Shown here piece by piece: positions 43,560 to 53,382 of a DNA stretch of 64,000 nucleotides. Position numbers and translations under genes: made by a program. Source of the DNA: Narthecium ossifragum. Taxonomy: Eukaryota > Streptophyta > Magnoliopsida > Dioscoreales > Nartheciaceae. The stretch is from positions 26,392,537 to 26,456,536 of the forward strand of contig OY986971.1 in assembly GCA_963920575.1 (NCBI GenBank), read 5' to 3'. Within the stretch, counting starts at the first letter, position 1, and each line of letters opens with the position of its first letter. The notes under the pieces were generated by a model, which was not told where the DNA came from, searched no databases, and saw only the letters and a list, made by a program, of their open reading frames with translations.

Positions 43560-44436
43560 CTAGTTCTTGACCGGCACTACTTCGAAGCCGCCGCCCTTCC
43601 TCTCCTCGACGGTGAAGGGCATGTAGGTGCCAAGGATCTTATCCCAGGCGACGAAGAACGGCGCGGCAAAGTTGTGCTTGTTGCCTCTCAGCTGGTGGTG
43701 GACGTCATGGAACGCCGCATTGTTGGTGAAGAACGCCTGCAGGGGGTTCCAGGGCAAGTACATGCCGGCGTGCAGGTCGATCGCCTTGACTATGACGAGG
43801 CCGAAGAAGTAGATGCTCGTCCGGGGGGTCATGCCGGAGGCGAGCAACGTCACGGCGCTGCCGACGGTGTCCATGATGAAGTTGTCGACTAGGTTGCCGT
43901 ACAGAGCCCCCCAGGCGTAGGGGACGACGAGGGCGTGGTGCGTTGCATGGAAATTCTTGTACAAGAACTTGTTCTCGTGCAGGTACCGGTGTCCGAAGTA
44001 CTGCCACGTGTCGATCACCACCATTCCGATCAAGAACTGCCATGCCATCACCGGCAACGACGGCTGTGGCGGCGGCACGCCATCGCCGCCGATGCTCATC
44101 CACTGCATTTATAATCCATATATATATAATTATTAACTTCACCAATTAATCCAAGAGCTTATTAAGCCGGCCGATACAAATCATATAAAACTAAAATACA
44201 TACCTTCATGGTGGCATACTGGCATACATGACGACGAACTGAAAGGCCTGGTTCAGTAGGACAGTTTTGAGGACGGTCGACCTGGAGGCGGTGTTCTTGG
44301 TGAGCTCCTCGCCCTTGGTGTGCAGCCTATTGTTCTCTAAAAAGTAGGCCAGCGGCTCGTATACGCTGCCAACCACCCAGTACAGCACCACCGGCATGAT
44401 GGCGCCAACCATCTCTTCAGACATCTCCATGGCCAT
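43560..44436 (-). pseudogene. SBH copy C, frameshifted
   Basis: Minus strand, same structure as gene B: exon 1 44204-44436 and exon 2 43560-44102 (180 codons, all three His boxes: 'HRYLH', 'HATHH', 'HDVHH'; ends 'FEVVPVKN'). Exon 1 is 233 bp rather than 225: an imperfect tandem copy of TATGCCAG just before the donor shifts the frame and puts TGA two bases before the splice site. A product would stop at 'MYASMPP', before any catalytic residue. The rest is nearly identical to B with no other stop, so inactivation is recent. Box 2 neighbours also differ (KNFHATHH against KHVHATHH). Gypsy-1 lies in its 3' flank. Confidence 0.92.
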
Positions 44437-45385
44437 ATTCGAACAGCCCAAGCTAGAACTTTCCCCCAGCCTTTGGCTCAACTATATAGTCAACAAAAAA
44501 ACCAGAAAACAGCCCTATAACTGTCAAATCAGGAAAGGAGATCTAGTACATGCATGCATGCATGTTCCTAAGTATATATGACATGATGATAAGACTTCAT
44601 GGCTTGAATTAGAACAAAAATCAACGTTTTACTAACCGTTTCCATACATGAGCTGTTTTTAGCCACTCAAGATTCGGAACGAAAAATCAACATGATCGAG
44701 ATGAATTTTGTCCATGCATATTTGCATGATTCCACGCTCGTTCTCTGTTAACTGCCTTCATGCTTTTACTTGTCAACAAGCACACATGCATGGTGATCCA
44801 TCTATGAGTCCAATGGATCACCATCATCGATAGACGGTGGTCTCGATGAGTACTATTTGAGTACTATTTCAAAGGTTTTAGATAGTTATCCTTCAAGTTT
44901 CAGGTTGCATATTTATCATATATATAAAAGCTTCTAGCTAATATGATACGTAAAACTCAAAAATTTAGCTTCTTGTACATATGTCGGTCAGCTCATAACA
45001 AATTTGTATACGTAATATACAAGCCGGTCTTGATTTTTACTGATTGTGGCTATCCATCAACGAAATGTTGTTAAGGATACGCAATAGCAAAGGGGCCAGG
45101 GGTGGCCAATTAGATAAAGGGCCCAATTTAAGGACCAGAAGGCTTAGCCCAGCTAAGACCACGGCATGCTTGGCCCATCTAGAAGCCCAATATAAGAGTC
45201 CTTCTACGCCATGGCCAGCCCATTTTGGCCTTAGGAAGGGGCCATTGAGATCATAACAGAAAGATATGGATCTATAGATTCAATATAAGTTGCAAAAGCC
45301 ACTTTATAGGACATCAATTTGAAGTCGGGATGATCGGGGGTGCAATACACGGAAATTTCCAGGAAAAAGCACACATCAACGTCTA
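44437..45385. other. SBH C upstream region
   Basis: TATA-like ACTATATAGT at 44479-44490. 44985-45035 shares ATACGTAATATACAAGCCGG with 27330-27412, so the upstream flanks of B and C are also duplicated. 45080-45245 is a stretch rich in GGCCCA/TGGGCC. No gene seen. Confidence 0.6.
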
Positions 45386-45539
45386 CGCATGACTTCGGGC
45401 GGAGGGAGTCAACTGGTTTCCGGCGAATGTAGGGAAGGGAATGCTGATAAGTTTCTCAATGGTGGCTCTCCTCCGTGGCCTCTAGATGGGAGACCAGGGC
45501 AGCATAGGAAGGGAGAGGGATTTAGGGGGTGGAAAGAAA

Positions 45540-46117
45540 GAAGATATCCTATACCGCAACAGCGAGTCTTCAACCGAAATCATCATTTGTTATTGAAGAA
45601 GAGATGGCTAGGATTGGTTCTCTCTATGTGGATGAGGTTGTTCTGGATGATGACCTCATTGACCGGTACTGTAAGAAATGACAGTTCTCCTCGTTTGGGA
45701 GATTCATTAGGAGAAGGATGCTTTTGAGGTTGATCATGGAGAGATTGGCCGGCTTCACTGAGTACCACAGATAATTTTAAAGTTATTGATCTAGCCAGAG
45801 GTATCCTAATCTTTCAGTTCTCCAATGAAGAGGATTTTCACCATGTGCTATCCATGGGCCCTTGGTCGGTGTGTGTGGGGGGGGGGGGGGGGGGCTGGTG
45901 GAGAGATGTAGAGAGGACTTCTGTTCGGTCCCTAGGTTTCTCAAAGATGCCTATCTGGGTGAGGCTCCTTGACCTACCCATTGAGCTCTTTGATCGTGAG
46001 GCTGTGATCCAGATAGTCTCATCAATAGGCCTACCGTTGGTGGTGGATATGGTCACAGAGGATGTAGAGAGGGGAAGGTACGCCTGGTCTGTGTGGAAGT
46101 AGATTTGAATCATATAA
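45540..46117 (+). pseudogene. LINE E ORF1, DUF4283 part
   Basis: 'FVIEEEMARIGSLYVDEVVL', 'VIDLARGILIFQFSNEEDFH' and, after a G17 tract (45878-45894), 'MPIWVRLLDLPIELFDREAV'. Frameshifts occur at several points and a TGA replaces the Trp of the KKWQF motif. Homologous to 27402-27860. Interrupted at 46118 by a foldback element. Confidence 0.82.
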
Positions 46118-46594
46118 GGGTTGTTTGGTTGAGTGAATCAGTGTGCATCACTCATGCGATATACTCTGATCCCCTATTTGGTTGACTCATATATCAGCTG
46201 ATGCATGCACCGTATGTTGCGTTTTGAGACTAAAATGATGTATCGTATGAAACGGCCATATGACCGTTTCAAGCGATGCACCCATCTCAGTAAAATCATT
46301 ATGTTATTTTAAAATATATTCAATAAAGTTATATAAACATTAAAATTATATAAACATTATTTTAATCTTAATAAAGTCATTATGTTATTTTAATATATAT
46401 ATATATATATATATGTTCATATAATGATGCAATAAAGTTAAATTTTAATATATATATATACATTAAAATTTTAATATATATTATATGAATAATATATATA
46501 ATATTTTAATATATATTATATGAATAATATATACTATATTTTTAATATATATTAAAAATTAATTTTATTACATTATTATATGAACATTGTATGA

Positions 46595-46633
<39 letters not shown>

Positions 46634-46721
46634 AAACATATACATCTACTGATTTACTGCCCGATGCATGCACCATGATGCATGCATATCCCATGCATGA
46701 GATTCCACCAACCAAACACCC
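46118..46721. mobile_element. AT-rich foldback MITE, most complete copy
   Basis: 604 bp. Ends GGGTTGTTTGGTTGAGTGAATC and, from the other side, GGGTGTTTGGTTGGTGGAATC. The interior is TA-rich inverted repeats, with (TA) runs at 46396-46413 and 46600-46623. It splits LINE E ORF1 between 'VEVDLNHIR' and the zinc knuckle. No matching target duplication visible. Confidence 0.75.
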
Positions 46722-47280
46722 ATGCAGTGATGTTTGGGGTGCTGATCGTGACTCGTGAGGCGTACAAGATCCAACCGAAGGCTAGTGGACTTCATATACG
46801 AGAGAATGAGACTATTTGTGGGCAATGTGCACGAATCGGCCATGGGGCCGGATCCTGCCGGCAGGAGGTGGTCATGACGGTATCGGAGGAGAGGAAGATG
46901 ACCGGGAGTTAGGGGGCGAGCTCGCTGTTGATGGAGGAGGACGGTCCTCCCGGGTTCACAAACCACACATCTCAAGGAGAAGGGGGTGAAATCAACGGGA
47001 AGGAAGAGGGAGGCTACTCACCGGCGTTGATAGCAAAGGCGGCCGACGGCTGGCATGTTGTCCGGCGAGGGTGGAGAGATCCTAGATCTGGCAGAATCGG
47101 CCGCATGGGGACGCGTGCTCCATAGAGAATCGGGCCTCCACGCGGCACTACTCGCGATGCGCCACGTAGGCAAGATTTCTGCTGGCATCTGGGATTGCCG
47201 GAGGAGATGCGCCGCGGCCGTTGCAGTCCTGGCAGAGGCACGCCGCCAACGACAACGGATTGAGGTAAGGGTACCCAGGG
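46722..47280 (+). pseudogene. LINE E ORF1, zinc-knuckle part
   Basis: Reads 'SGLHIRENETICGQCARIGH' with the spaced Cys/His of the ORF1 CCHC knuckle, then a Gly/Glu-rich tail ('DGWHVVRRGWRDPRSGRIGR'), similar to the low-complexity tail of the intact LINE ORF1 at 5260. Stop at 46910 and frame changes. Confidence 0.75.
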
Positions 47281-47282
47281 GG

Positions 47283-47923
47283 TGTCACCGGATTACGCAG
47301 CGGATAATTTTTCAAAGTTTAGAGTTACCCGATGCCGGCGCCAAGAACCCTTCGCTCCTTGCTCCACGCCTTGGGCGCTCCTTGCCCACGTCACGACCCG
47401 CGCCTTGACGATATTTGGTGCAACAAAGTCCGTCCTTGACCAGCCTTCTCCGCGTCTTCTTCTCCTTCCTGCTCAAAAGCACACCAAGGATGAAGGACCT
47501 ACGGTTTATGGCAAGGGGATGGCCCTCTTCCTCTATTGATCAAACAATTTTTACAAGAGAATCCCTCACAACTCTCTCTCCCTCCAAGGTACAAAGATCT
47601 CTCAATAAGGAACCTCCCAAACCCTAGCCAAAGCCTAGATGCCCAACACCTTGGTCGGCCTACTCATTATATAGAGGAATAGTCCTTGGCTTGCTCCAAC
47701 AAGCCACTCCTAAGAAGTCCTACTCAAAGTCCTGGCTTACATTCATATCTAGGCTAAGGATAAGCACAACACTACGTTTTCAAACATAACTGGACTCTAC
47801 CTTGAATTATGACTTGCTTAAGATAACCATGATCACAACTTGACTCAAAATAGGACTCCTTCCTATTCGTCCACGCCAACAACAACTTTCCATGTGCTAA
47901 ACTTCGTATTCCCCGTGTCATCA
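47283..47923 (-). mobile_element. probable LTR fragment next to assembly gap
   Basis: Interrupts LINE E ORF1. Starts TGTCACCGGATTACGC on the plus strand and ends near CCCCGTGTCATCA before the gap. A minus-strand TATA-like CTATATAATGAG lies at 47669-47682. Ends uncertain because of the N run at 47931. Confidence 0.5.
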
Positions 47924-47930
47924 CCTATTC

Positions 47931-48130
47931 NNNNNNNNNNNNNNNNNNNNNNNNNNNNNNNNNNNNNNNNNNNNNNNNNNNNNNNNNNNNNNNNNNNNNN
48001 NNNNNNNNNNNNNNNNNNNNNNNNNNNNNNNNNNNNNNNNNNNNNNNNNNNNNNNNNNNNNNNNNNNNNNNNNNNNNNNNNNNNNNNNNNNNNNNNNNNN
48101 NNNNNNNNNNNNNNNNNNNNNNNNNNNNNN
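47931..48130. other. assembly gap (200 N)
   Basis: Unsequenced. LINE E ORF1 resumes directly after it at 48131. Confidence 0.99.
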
Positions 48131-48142
48131 AATCGGTTTTAG

Positions 48143-48553
48143 ATGCTTGCAAGCCCAAATATGCAAATTGAATTGCCATATAATCTACAACCCATGCAAC
48201 CCTCTCTCATGGACTTGGAGGCCAGAGAGGCCATTACTAAGGAGGCTACTGTAGACCTTATATCTAAGGAGGGATTGGATGATGCACATGAAGAGGGAAT
48301 CAAACGTTTGGTGGCAGCACTTGGCACTGAGCCTCCGCCACCAGTTTGTGTTAGAGCTGCACATAGAGCTGATAAGGAGAGACCCCACTCCACAGCCCAG
48401 AAAAGGCAGACTCATGAGAAGAAGAAGCTGATTCTCGGTATGATAATCGAAGAAGGAGAAGCCAGTCCAGGGAAAGACTACCCGCTACCGTCGGGCGAGC
48501 AACCGACGTTAATCACCAAGGTGGATGGTGAAGATGCTGTTATGGAACTGTAG
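48143..48553 (+). pseudogene. LINE E ORF1 C-terminal end
   Basis: About 136 codons, with no domain of its own, ending 'KVDGEDAVMEL' at 48553. The ORF2 start ATG (48525 or 48534) overlaps this end in another frame, so the ORF1/ORF2 overlap seen in the intact LINE (7080-7083) is a shared, slightly longer arrangement here. Confidence 0.65.
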
Positions 48554-48754
48554 GGGCACCGGACCAGGGAGGGTGGTTCGGACTTGCTTCAGGTTGCTCA
48601 GAGATCACTCCGGGCTTTCTTTGATCGTGTTGTTGGATGTGCTTGTTGATAGTAATAGCCATGGATGGGTGGCGAGCAGGCTAGGAGATGCATGGGACAC
48701 ATACTTAATACATGCTAATGGCAAGCATGGGGGGATTTTGGTGAGCTTTTTATT
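48525..48754 (+). pseudogene. LINE E ORF2 endonuclease N-terminus
   Basis: 'MLLWNCRGTGPGRVVRTCFR' and 'ANGKHGGILV', matching residues 1-75 of the intact LINE ORF2. It breaks off where plastid DNA is inserted and continues at 49430 with '[17 protein letters not shown]'. Confidence 0.85.
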
Positions 48755-49430
48755 TATGATTAGTCTCCCTCTTTCCCATCTCCCATCCATCTATTTTATT
48801 TAGTGATTCACTAGAGCAATTATGATATCGAAGTCGTTCTTGAAATAGACAACTCGCACACACTCCCTTTCCAAAAAAAATCAATACACCGAGCACTACA
48901 CTTAGATTTATTGGATTTGTTGCTAAAATATCATATCTAAAATCCCAGGAATTAGAAGAATTGACCTTCAATTATTTTGTTTGGATTGATCGAGATCCAT
49001 ACAAATGGATCTAGTGAATAAGAGAAATGGAATTAGAACAAACGCTATACCTATGGGATAGGGATAGAGGAAGAGAAAAAAACCGAAGGTTTCACATATT
49101 TGATCGAAAAATCTTTTTGCCATTGGACTTCCCAATCAAATTCATTGTAACACTCATAATGATCAACCTTGCGGAGATCCCATGGGATTCCAGAAGCTCG
49201 TAACATGGGTCCTGATAAGCCCCAATTTATTGCTTCCTCTCCACCAATAATACCCACCCCTTCAACTCGTTCCAACGATCGATTACGTATTAATCAATAT
49301 TCGATGGATTGGTCCGAGGCTATCGACAAACAAGATTTGTCTAAGTCACTTCGTTTCTTTTTGTCCAAGTCACTTCTCTTTTTGTCCAAGTCACTTCCCT
49401 TTTTCTTTGGACTTGGGAAGAGCCTCATTC
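48755..49430. other. chimeric plastid DNA insert (NUPT): atpF, ndhH, ycf2
   Basis: Non-adjacent plastid loci are joined. Minus strand 48860-48945 encodes '[20 protein letters not shown]', the end of atpF exon 1, followed by its group II intron start GTGCGAG (48853-48859). Minus strand 49112-49275 encodes '[17 protein letters not shown]' and '[12 protein letters not shown]', part of ndhH. Plus strand 49276-49425 encodes '[20 protein letters not shown]' and '[11 protein letters not shown]', part of ycf2. 48960-49015 ('YFVWIDRDPYKW') may be another ycf2 piece. Some changes from the plastid form show it is not recent. It lies within the endonuclease domain of LINE E. Confidence 0.85.
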
Positions 49431-49562
49431 ACCATTGGTCTTCCCAGGCAGTTCCTTGGACAAGTGGCCTTCTCGGTGATATATGGAGCTACTCGGGCAC
49501 TAGACAGAAGGGAGCTCTGGGGAAGCTTTGACCAGGGCGGAAGTGGCGGGAATGCCTCACCT

Positions 49563-49728
49563 GTTAGCCGGGGATTTCTTTTTCTTTTTTTTTCTTAATT
49601 AAGCATGGTAGTGGGGAGAGTACCGTGCTGGGGTGAGAGAGGGTACCAACCTTCGAATCCGGGTCCACATGACACCCAAGCTGTCATACCAAACAAGCTA
49701 GGGGAGGTTGGTGTTAGCGGGGGATTTC
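49563..49728 (-). mobile_element. SINE-like retroposon with 16-bp target duplication
   Basis: GTTAGCCGGGGATTTC (49563-49578) and GTTAGCGGGGGATTTC (49713-49728) bracket a 134-bp insert. On the minus strand the insert ends in an A-rich tail (GAAAAAAAAAGAAAAA), as expected for a retroposed RNA. A tRNA T-loop-like CCTTCGAATCC occurs inside near 49652. Family unknown. Confidence 0.7.
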
Positions 49729-50473
49729 AATGCGGTGGTTTCTGCAGAGGAGAAAAAAGGACTTCCATTCACGTTTGGCGCATCAGAAAGGGAGTTTCTG
49801 CACTTTATATGCCTTAAATGAATTTATTGACCTTGAATTTGTTGGCAGTAGGTTCACATGGACCAATCCCCAAGGAGGTGGAGCAAAGATATTGGAAAGG
49901 CAGTAAGTTCAATTATGGCTAATCGGTTGAAAGGAGTCATCGGCGACGTGATTGGGCTAGACCAATCAGCTTTTATTGAAGGTAGGAGCATCATGGACAA
50001 CATTGCTGTGGCGAAGGAGGTAGTTCATTCGTGGCTGGAGCTCCAAAGTCTCGAAGTTTGATGGTCCTCAAAATAGACTTTATGTCCGCCTATGACAAGG
50101 TTCGGTGGTTTTTTATGGAAGAGGTCATGAACAAGATAGAGTTTCCTCCTACCTGGATCCAGTGCATGATGTGCGTGCTGTGTTAGAGGCTCCAAATATT
50201 CATTCATCATCAATGGTGGAGTGCACGGACGGGTGGAGCTGAGGTGTGGACTGCGGCAAGGTGATCCTCTTTCACCCTATCTCTTTTTACTTGTGCAGGA
50301 GATTCTCACCTGCATCTTGAATTGCCCTGGCTATCGGTTGGAAGGATTGAGATTTAGGAATTCAAATTTCTTCTTGTCCTACTTGCTTTACGCCAATGAC
50401 TACATTGTTAGACGGGCTATATGTTTAGAAGCAAGGAGATTGAGACAGAAGATGCTCCACTTCAAATCTCTTC
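49729..50473 (+). pseudogene. LINE E endonuclease end and reverse transcriptase
   Basis: 'FNAVVSAEEKKGLPFTFG' and 'FIDLEFVGSRFTWTNPQGGG' (endonuclease), then a deletion at about 49890, then 'MANRLKGVIGDVIGLDQSAF', 'IEGRSIMDNIAVAKEVVH', 'LRQGDPLSPYLFLLVQEI' and 'LSYLLYANDYIV' (RT). The catalytic YADD is YAND here. Frameshifts near 50060 and 50200. Confidence 0.85.
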
Positions 50474-50675
50474 AGGGTATGTCTGGATATCGCGGATCCG
50501 CGGTATCCAATTCGCGCGGACGCTGAAATCGGGATCAGCCCATGGCGGATCTCGATTTTTGGGATCCGCTCGGGATCCGCTGCGGGATCCAAACGCATGG
50601 ATCCCGTGGATTGGAATCCGCGCGTCCCCGGATCCCGTGGATCCGCGGGATCCGGGGCGCGCCAAACAACCCCTA
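50474..50675. mobile_element. GC-rich MITE with GGATCC palindromes
   Basis: About 200 bp splitting LINE E RT between 'HFKSL' and 'SGLEVNPIKSS'. Terminal similarity between AGGGTATGTCTGG and, from the far end, AGGGGTTGTTTGG. The interior has many GGATCC/CGCGGATCCGCG repeats, unlike the AT-rich surroundings. Superfamily not settled. Confidence 0.65.
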
Positions 50676-50766
50676 AGTGGATTGGAGGTGAATCCAATCA
50701 AGTCAAGCATAAGATTTTCCAAGGTTGTTGACAAGCCTAGCGCCTTGCTATCTGTGGTATTTTAGG

Positions 50767-51652
50767 TGTAAGGAATCATGTTAAGATTTCATATAAATTA
50801 GCAAATTCTGTTGATTTAATATTTAAATTAGCTAGATTAGGTATATGATTTATACAAGACTACTTCAACCGATTTGGATCAAGTAGGATCAAATTGGCTC
50901 AAGTCACATCAAGTTTGATCAAGCTAATACCAAGAATTAATCACTATCGTTGGATTGGAGGGAAGCGGAATCGGACGGCTTGGATAAATAACCTAGATGC
51001 CACTTGCATATATACATAATGGCATATTGTATAGTGAGAGGGGCTCTTGGCTGCCACGGAAAAAACAGAGGAGAGAGAGAGCCGATGTTGAGGTAACAGA
51101 GGGAGAGAGGGCTGTGCGTTGAAAAGTGATTGAGATGAGAGAAGATTGAGGGTGTTATGGGCGGAAGAGATGAGATAAAGAAGTGGGAGAGCGTGCGGAA
51201 GTGAGGAGTAGAGAGAAGAAAGAGCAGCCAGCGGAAGAAAAGGGAGGAGCAGAGAGAAGAGGTTGGGCGGAAGTACAAGCAAAGAAATAGAAAAGAAAAG
51301 AGAGAGAAGAAGAGAGAGAAATAGAGAAAGAGGATGGTTGTGAGGGAGATTTGAGTGGAGGCAATTAATCAAGAAAAACAGAGTCGCCGACCGTGATTCG
51401 AGGAGTCGAGTACGTGTGAGGACGACATTGTGTATCTGAGGAGTCAGTACAGTGAGTCGTGTTAACTTGTGTAAACGGTACTTTTACTTTTAGTGGATTC
51501 ATTTCGCCTAGTCCTGCATTGGACCTGTGGTTTTTTTCTCGTGAGGGTTTTTCCATGTTAAAAATCGTGTCTTCCTTCTTGTGCATGATTGATTTATTTC
51601 ATATATATGCTTCTGCATATTTCGGGTAATCTATGGGGTCTATTTAATTTCA
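50767..51652 (+). mobile_element. solo LTR, copia-like family X
   Basis: 886 bp from TGTAAGGAATCATG to TTTAATTTCA with an exact target duplication TTAGG (50762-50766 and 51653-51657). Same family as 29558-30526. LINE E RT reading stops at 50760 and resumes at 51660. Confidence 0.94.
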
Positions 51653-51928
51653 TTAGGAGTTAGGGAAACTAAAGACAGCTGGCAATATTTGGGACTGCCT
51701 ATCAGCCATAAGAATCTTAGAATAGCATACTTCTTGCCTCTCATCGATAGAATGGCTGCTAAGGTCCTTTCGTGGCAAGGAAAGAAGACATATGAAGCCG
51801 GTAGACTTGTCCTCCTCAAATCGATTCTACAAGGGATCCCTATCTACGCCATGTCTACATCCAAGGTGCCGGTTGCTGTTTATCCAAAGAATGGAAAGAT
51901 TCTATCGCAATTTTTTGTGGAAAGGTCA
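51653..51928 (+). pseudogene. LINE E RT C-terminal part
   Basis: 'DSWQYLGLPISHKNLRIAYF', 'LIDRMAAKVLSWQGKKTYEA', 'GRLVLLKSILQGIPIYAMS': the conserved block downstream of RT in plant LINEs. Ends at 'FFVER' where another LTR is inserted. Confidence 0.85.
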
Positions 51929-52440
51929 TGATGCAGGACAAAACCCGGGTGACCCCGATCGTCGGATGGCCATAACTTTTGATCCGGGTGTCCGATCGGG
52001 GCGTGCGACCAGTGAAAACGATCGGGTCGACGAGCCCGTCATTAATCATCGGAGATCTTCGATCTCTCCATGACCTTCAACCCCGAATCCTAATTCTTCT
52101 TCGTTTGGCTTTAAAATTCAGTTTTAGTGAAAACTTTCCTTTTTAGGCAGTTTTATCGGTTTCTATTTTTAGCAAATTTCCTATTTCTAGTAGGATTTTG
52201 AGTCCCGGTTTAATTCCGGATTTGGTATTTGGATTAGGCTAATGATATTTGAGTCCATGTTTGAGTTGAGTTAGTCTTTCCTTGAAACTATAAAAGGAGG
52301 CCTTAGGGTTTGTGGAGTTTAGTTTTTGGTTGATGAATAAAGTAGGGTTTTTGGTTTCTTCCTCTATAGAAATCTGGTTATCTCTCCCATAGAGAGTTTG
52401 GTTGTCTCTCCCATTGAGAGATCCACGTTTGCCCTGCCCA
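51929..52440 (+). mobile_element. short solo LTR in LINE E
   Basis: 512 bp, TGATGCAGGACAAAACCC to TTTGCCCTGCCCA. Flanks GGTCA and TGTCA (4 of 5). TATA-like ACTATAAAAGGAGG near 52287. LINE reading continues across it ('LWKGHD' before, 'GGFGQLSWKDACKPKEVGGL' after). Confidence 0.75.
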
Positions 52441-52935
52441 TGTCATAGAGGAGGTTTTGGGCAACTATCTTGGAAAGATGCTTGTAAGCCAAAGGAGGTC
52501 GGTGGACTAGGGGTAAAGGATTTCGGATTTTGGCAAAGGGCTCTAAAGGTTAAAAGAGCAGAGACTTTGCAATTGTCCAGCCATGGTTGGGATGGATGTC
52601 CATGAGGACCTACTTGTTGAAGACCTTAGAGTTGGTGATGTGTGGGATAGAGGAAAGCTTACTGCCCTGTTTCACCATGACCTAGCTGAAGCTATTAAAG
52701 ACCTACATACAATTACTAGCGGAGCGCAGGATAGCTGGAGATAGGAATTCAATAAAGAAGGTAAGGTCACAGCTGCCTCTACCCACCAAATGCTCCTACA
52801 AAGGTTTTGGTTAGGAATTCTTGAAATTTCGGATGCTTGTTGGGATAACATATGGTGATTACCAGCTAGTCCTCGAGTCAAAATGATTATATGAAAGGCT
52901 ATGCGGGGGAAGTTAGCTGTTCGTGACCCAATCGT
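52441..52935 (+). pseudogene. LINE E zf-RVT remnant
   Basis: 'LSWKDACKPKEVGGLGVKDF' and, after several stops, 'LPASPRVKM' and 'KAMRGKLAVRD', parallel to 'LPVGPRVKQFLWKALRGRL' in LINE fragment A. No RNase H or tail follows. Confidence 0.75.
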
Positions 52936-53382
52936 AATTAGCTTTAAGCCTAACAATTTCCTCATATTTATGCACATGGAGAGGTGACAACAATTAACCT
53001 TATCGAGGCATTGGAGCAAATTAAGATTAAAAAAGTATATGAAGAAGACTGAGAAATCCAGCATCTAAATTTCTCCCCAAAGAAAAAAACAATAATCTCA
53101 CATGATGTATGAGACCCGTTTGTATTTATAACACTAAAAAGGTTTAGATTTTCATCTGCATGGGACATCAGAGACAACATAGAAAACTTCGCGCCACGAG
53201 TCCTAGTATATTGTGAACCTTGTTCCACAAGTTTCAGCTTATTACAAGCCTGTAGCATTGCTTTGGCAATACAAACAACCATAACCAAACTTCCTAGAAA
53301 CAAACATCAAAAAGGAAAAATTGCAAAACCATGAACTAATTAACAACTCTGAGGAAAGACGGCAAGAAAAAAACAAACCTAT
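52936..53382. other. unassigned, possibly NRP 3' flank
   Basis: Minus-strand sequence downstream of the NRP copy 2 exon at 54861-54922. GATAG/GTTTGT at the junction with the inserted block would be a splice donor. An open minus-strand stretch at 52968-53303 has no recognisable domain, and the acidic C-terminus of NRP proteins is not seen. No confident gene. Confidence 0.4.

Larger units (their letters stand above)
45389..52935 (+). mobile_element. dismembered LINE E with at least six insertions
   Basis: One LINE can be followed in order: ORF1 (45389-46117, 46722-47280, 48131-48553), endonuclease (48525-48750, 49430-49578, 49713-49890), RT (49890-50472, 50676-50766, 51653-51928) and zf-RVT (52441-52935). 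Gaps in its reading are filled by a MITE, an LTR-like piece, the assembly gap, plastid DNA, a small retroposon, a second MITE and two solo LTRs. An internal deletion joins endonuclease to RT near 49890. Many stops; inactive. Confidence 0.85.

Noticed and set aside
46115..46724. TAA target duplication (Harbinger type) for the foldback element
   Set aside because: TAA precedes it but ATG follows; superfamily therefore left open.
48860..49425. Functional atpF, ndhH or ycf2 genes
   Set aside because: Only internal fragments, in mixed orientation, in nuclear transposon sequence.
49652..49664. A tRNA gene around the CCTTCGAATCC motif
   Set aside because: No acceptor stem or anticodon arm can be folded; only a T-loop-like box is present.
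50937..51372. Ser/Leu-rich minus-strand frames
   Set aside because: They fall in the purine-rich part of a solo LTR (50767-51652) whose ends and target duplication are clear.
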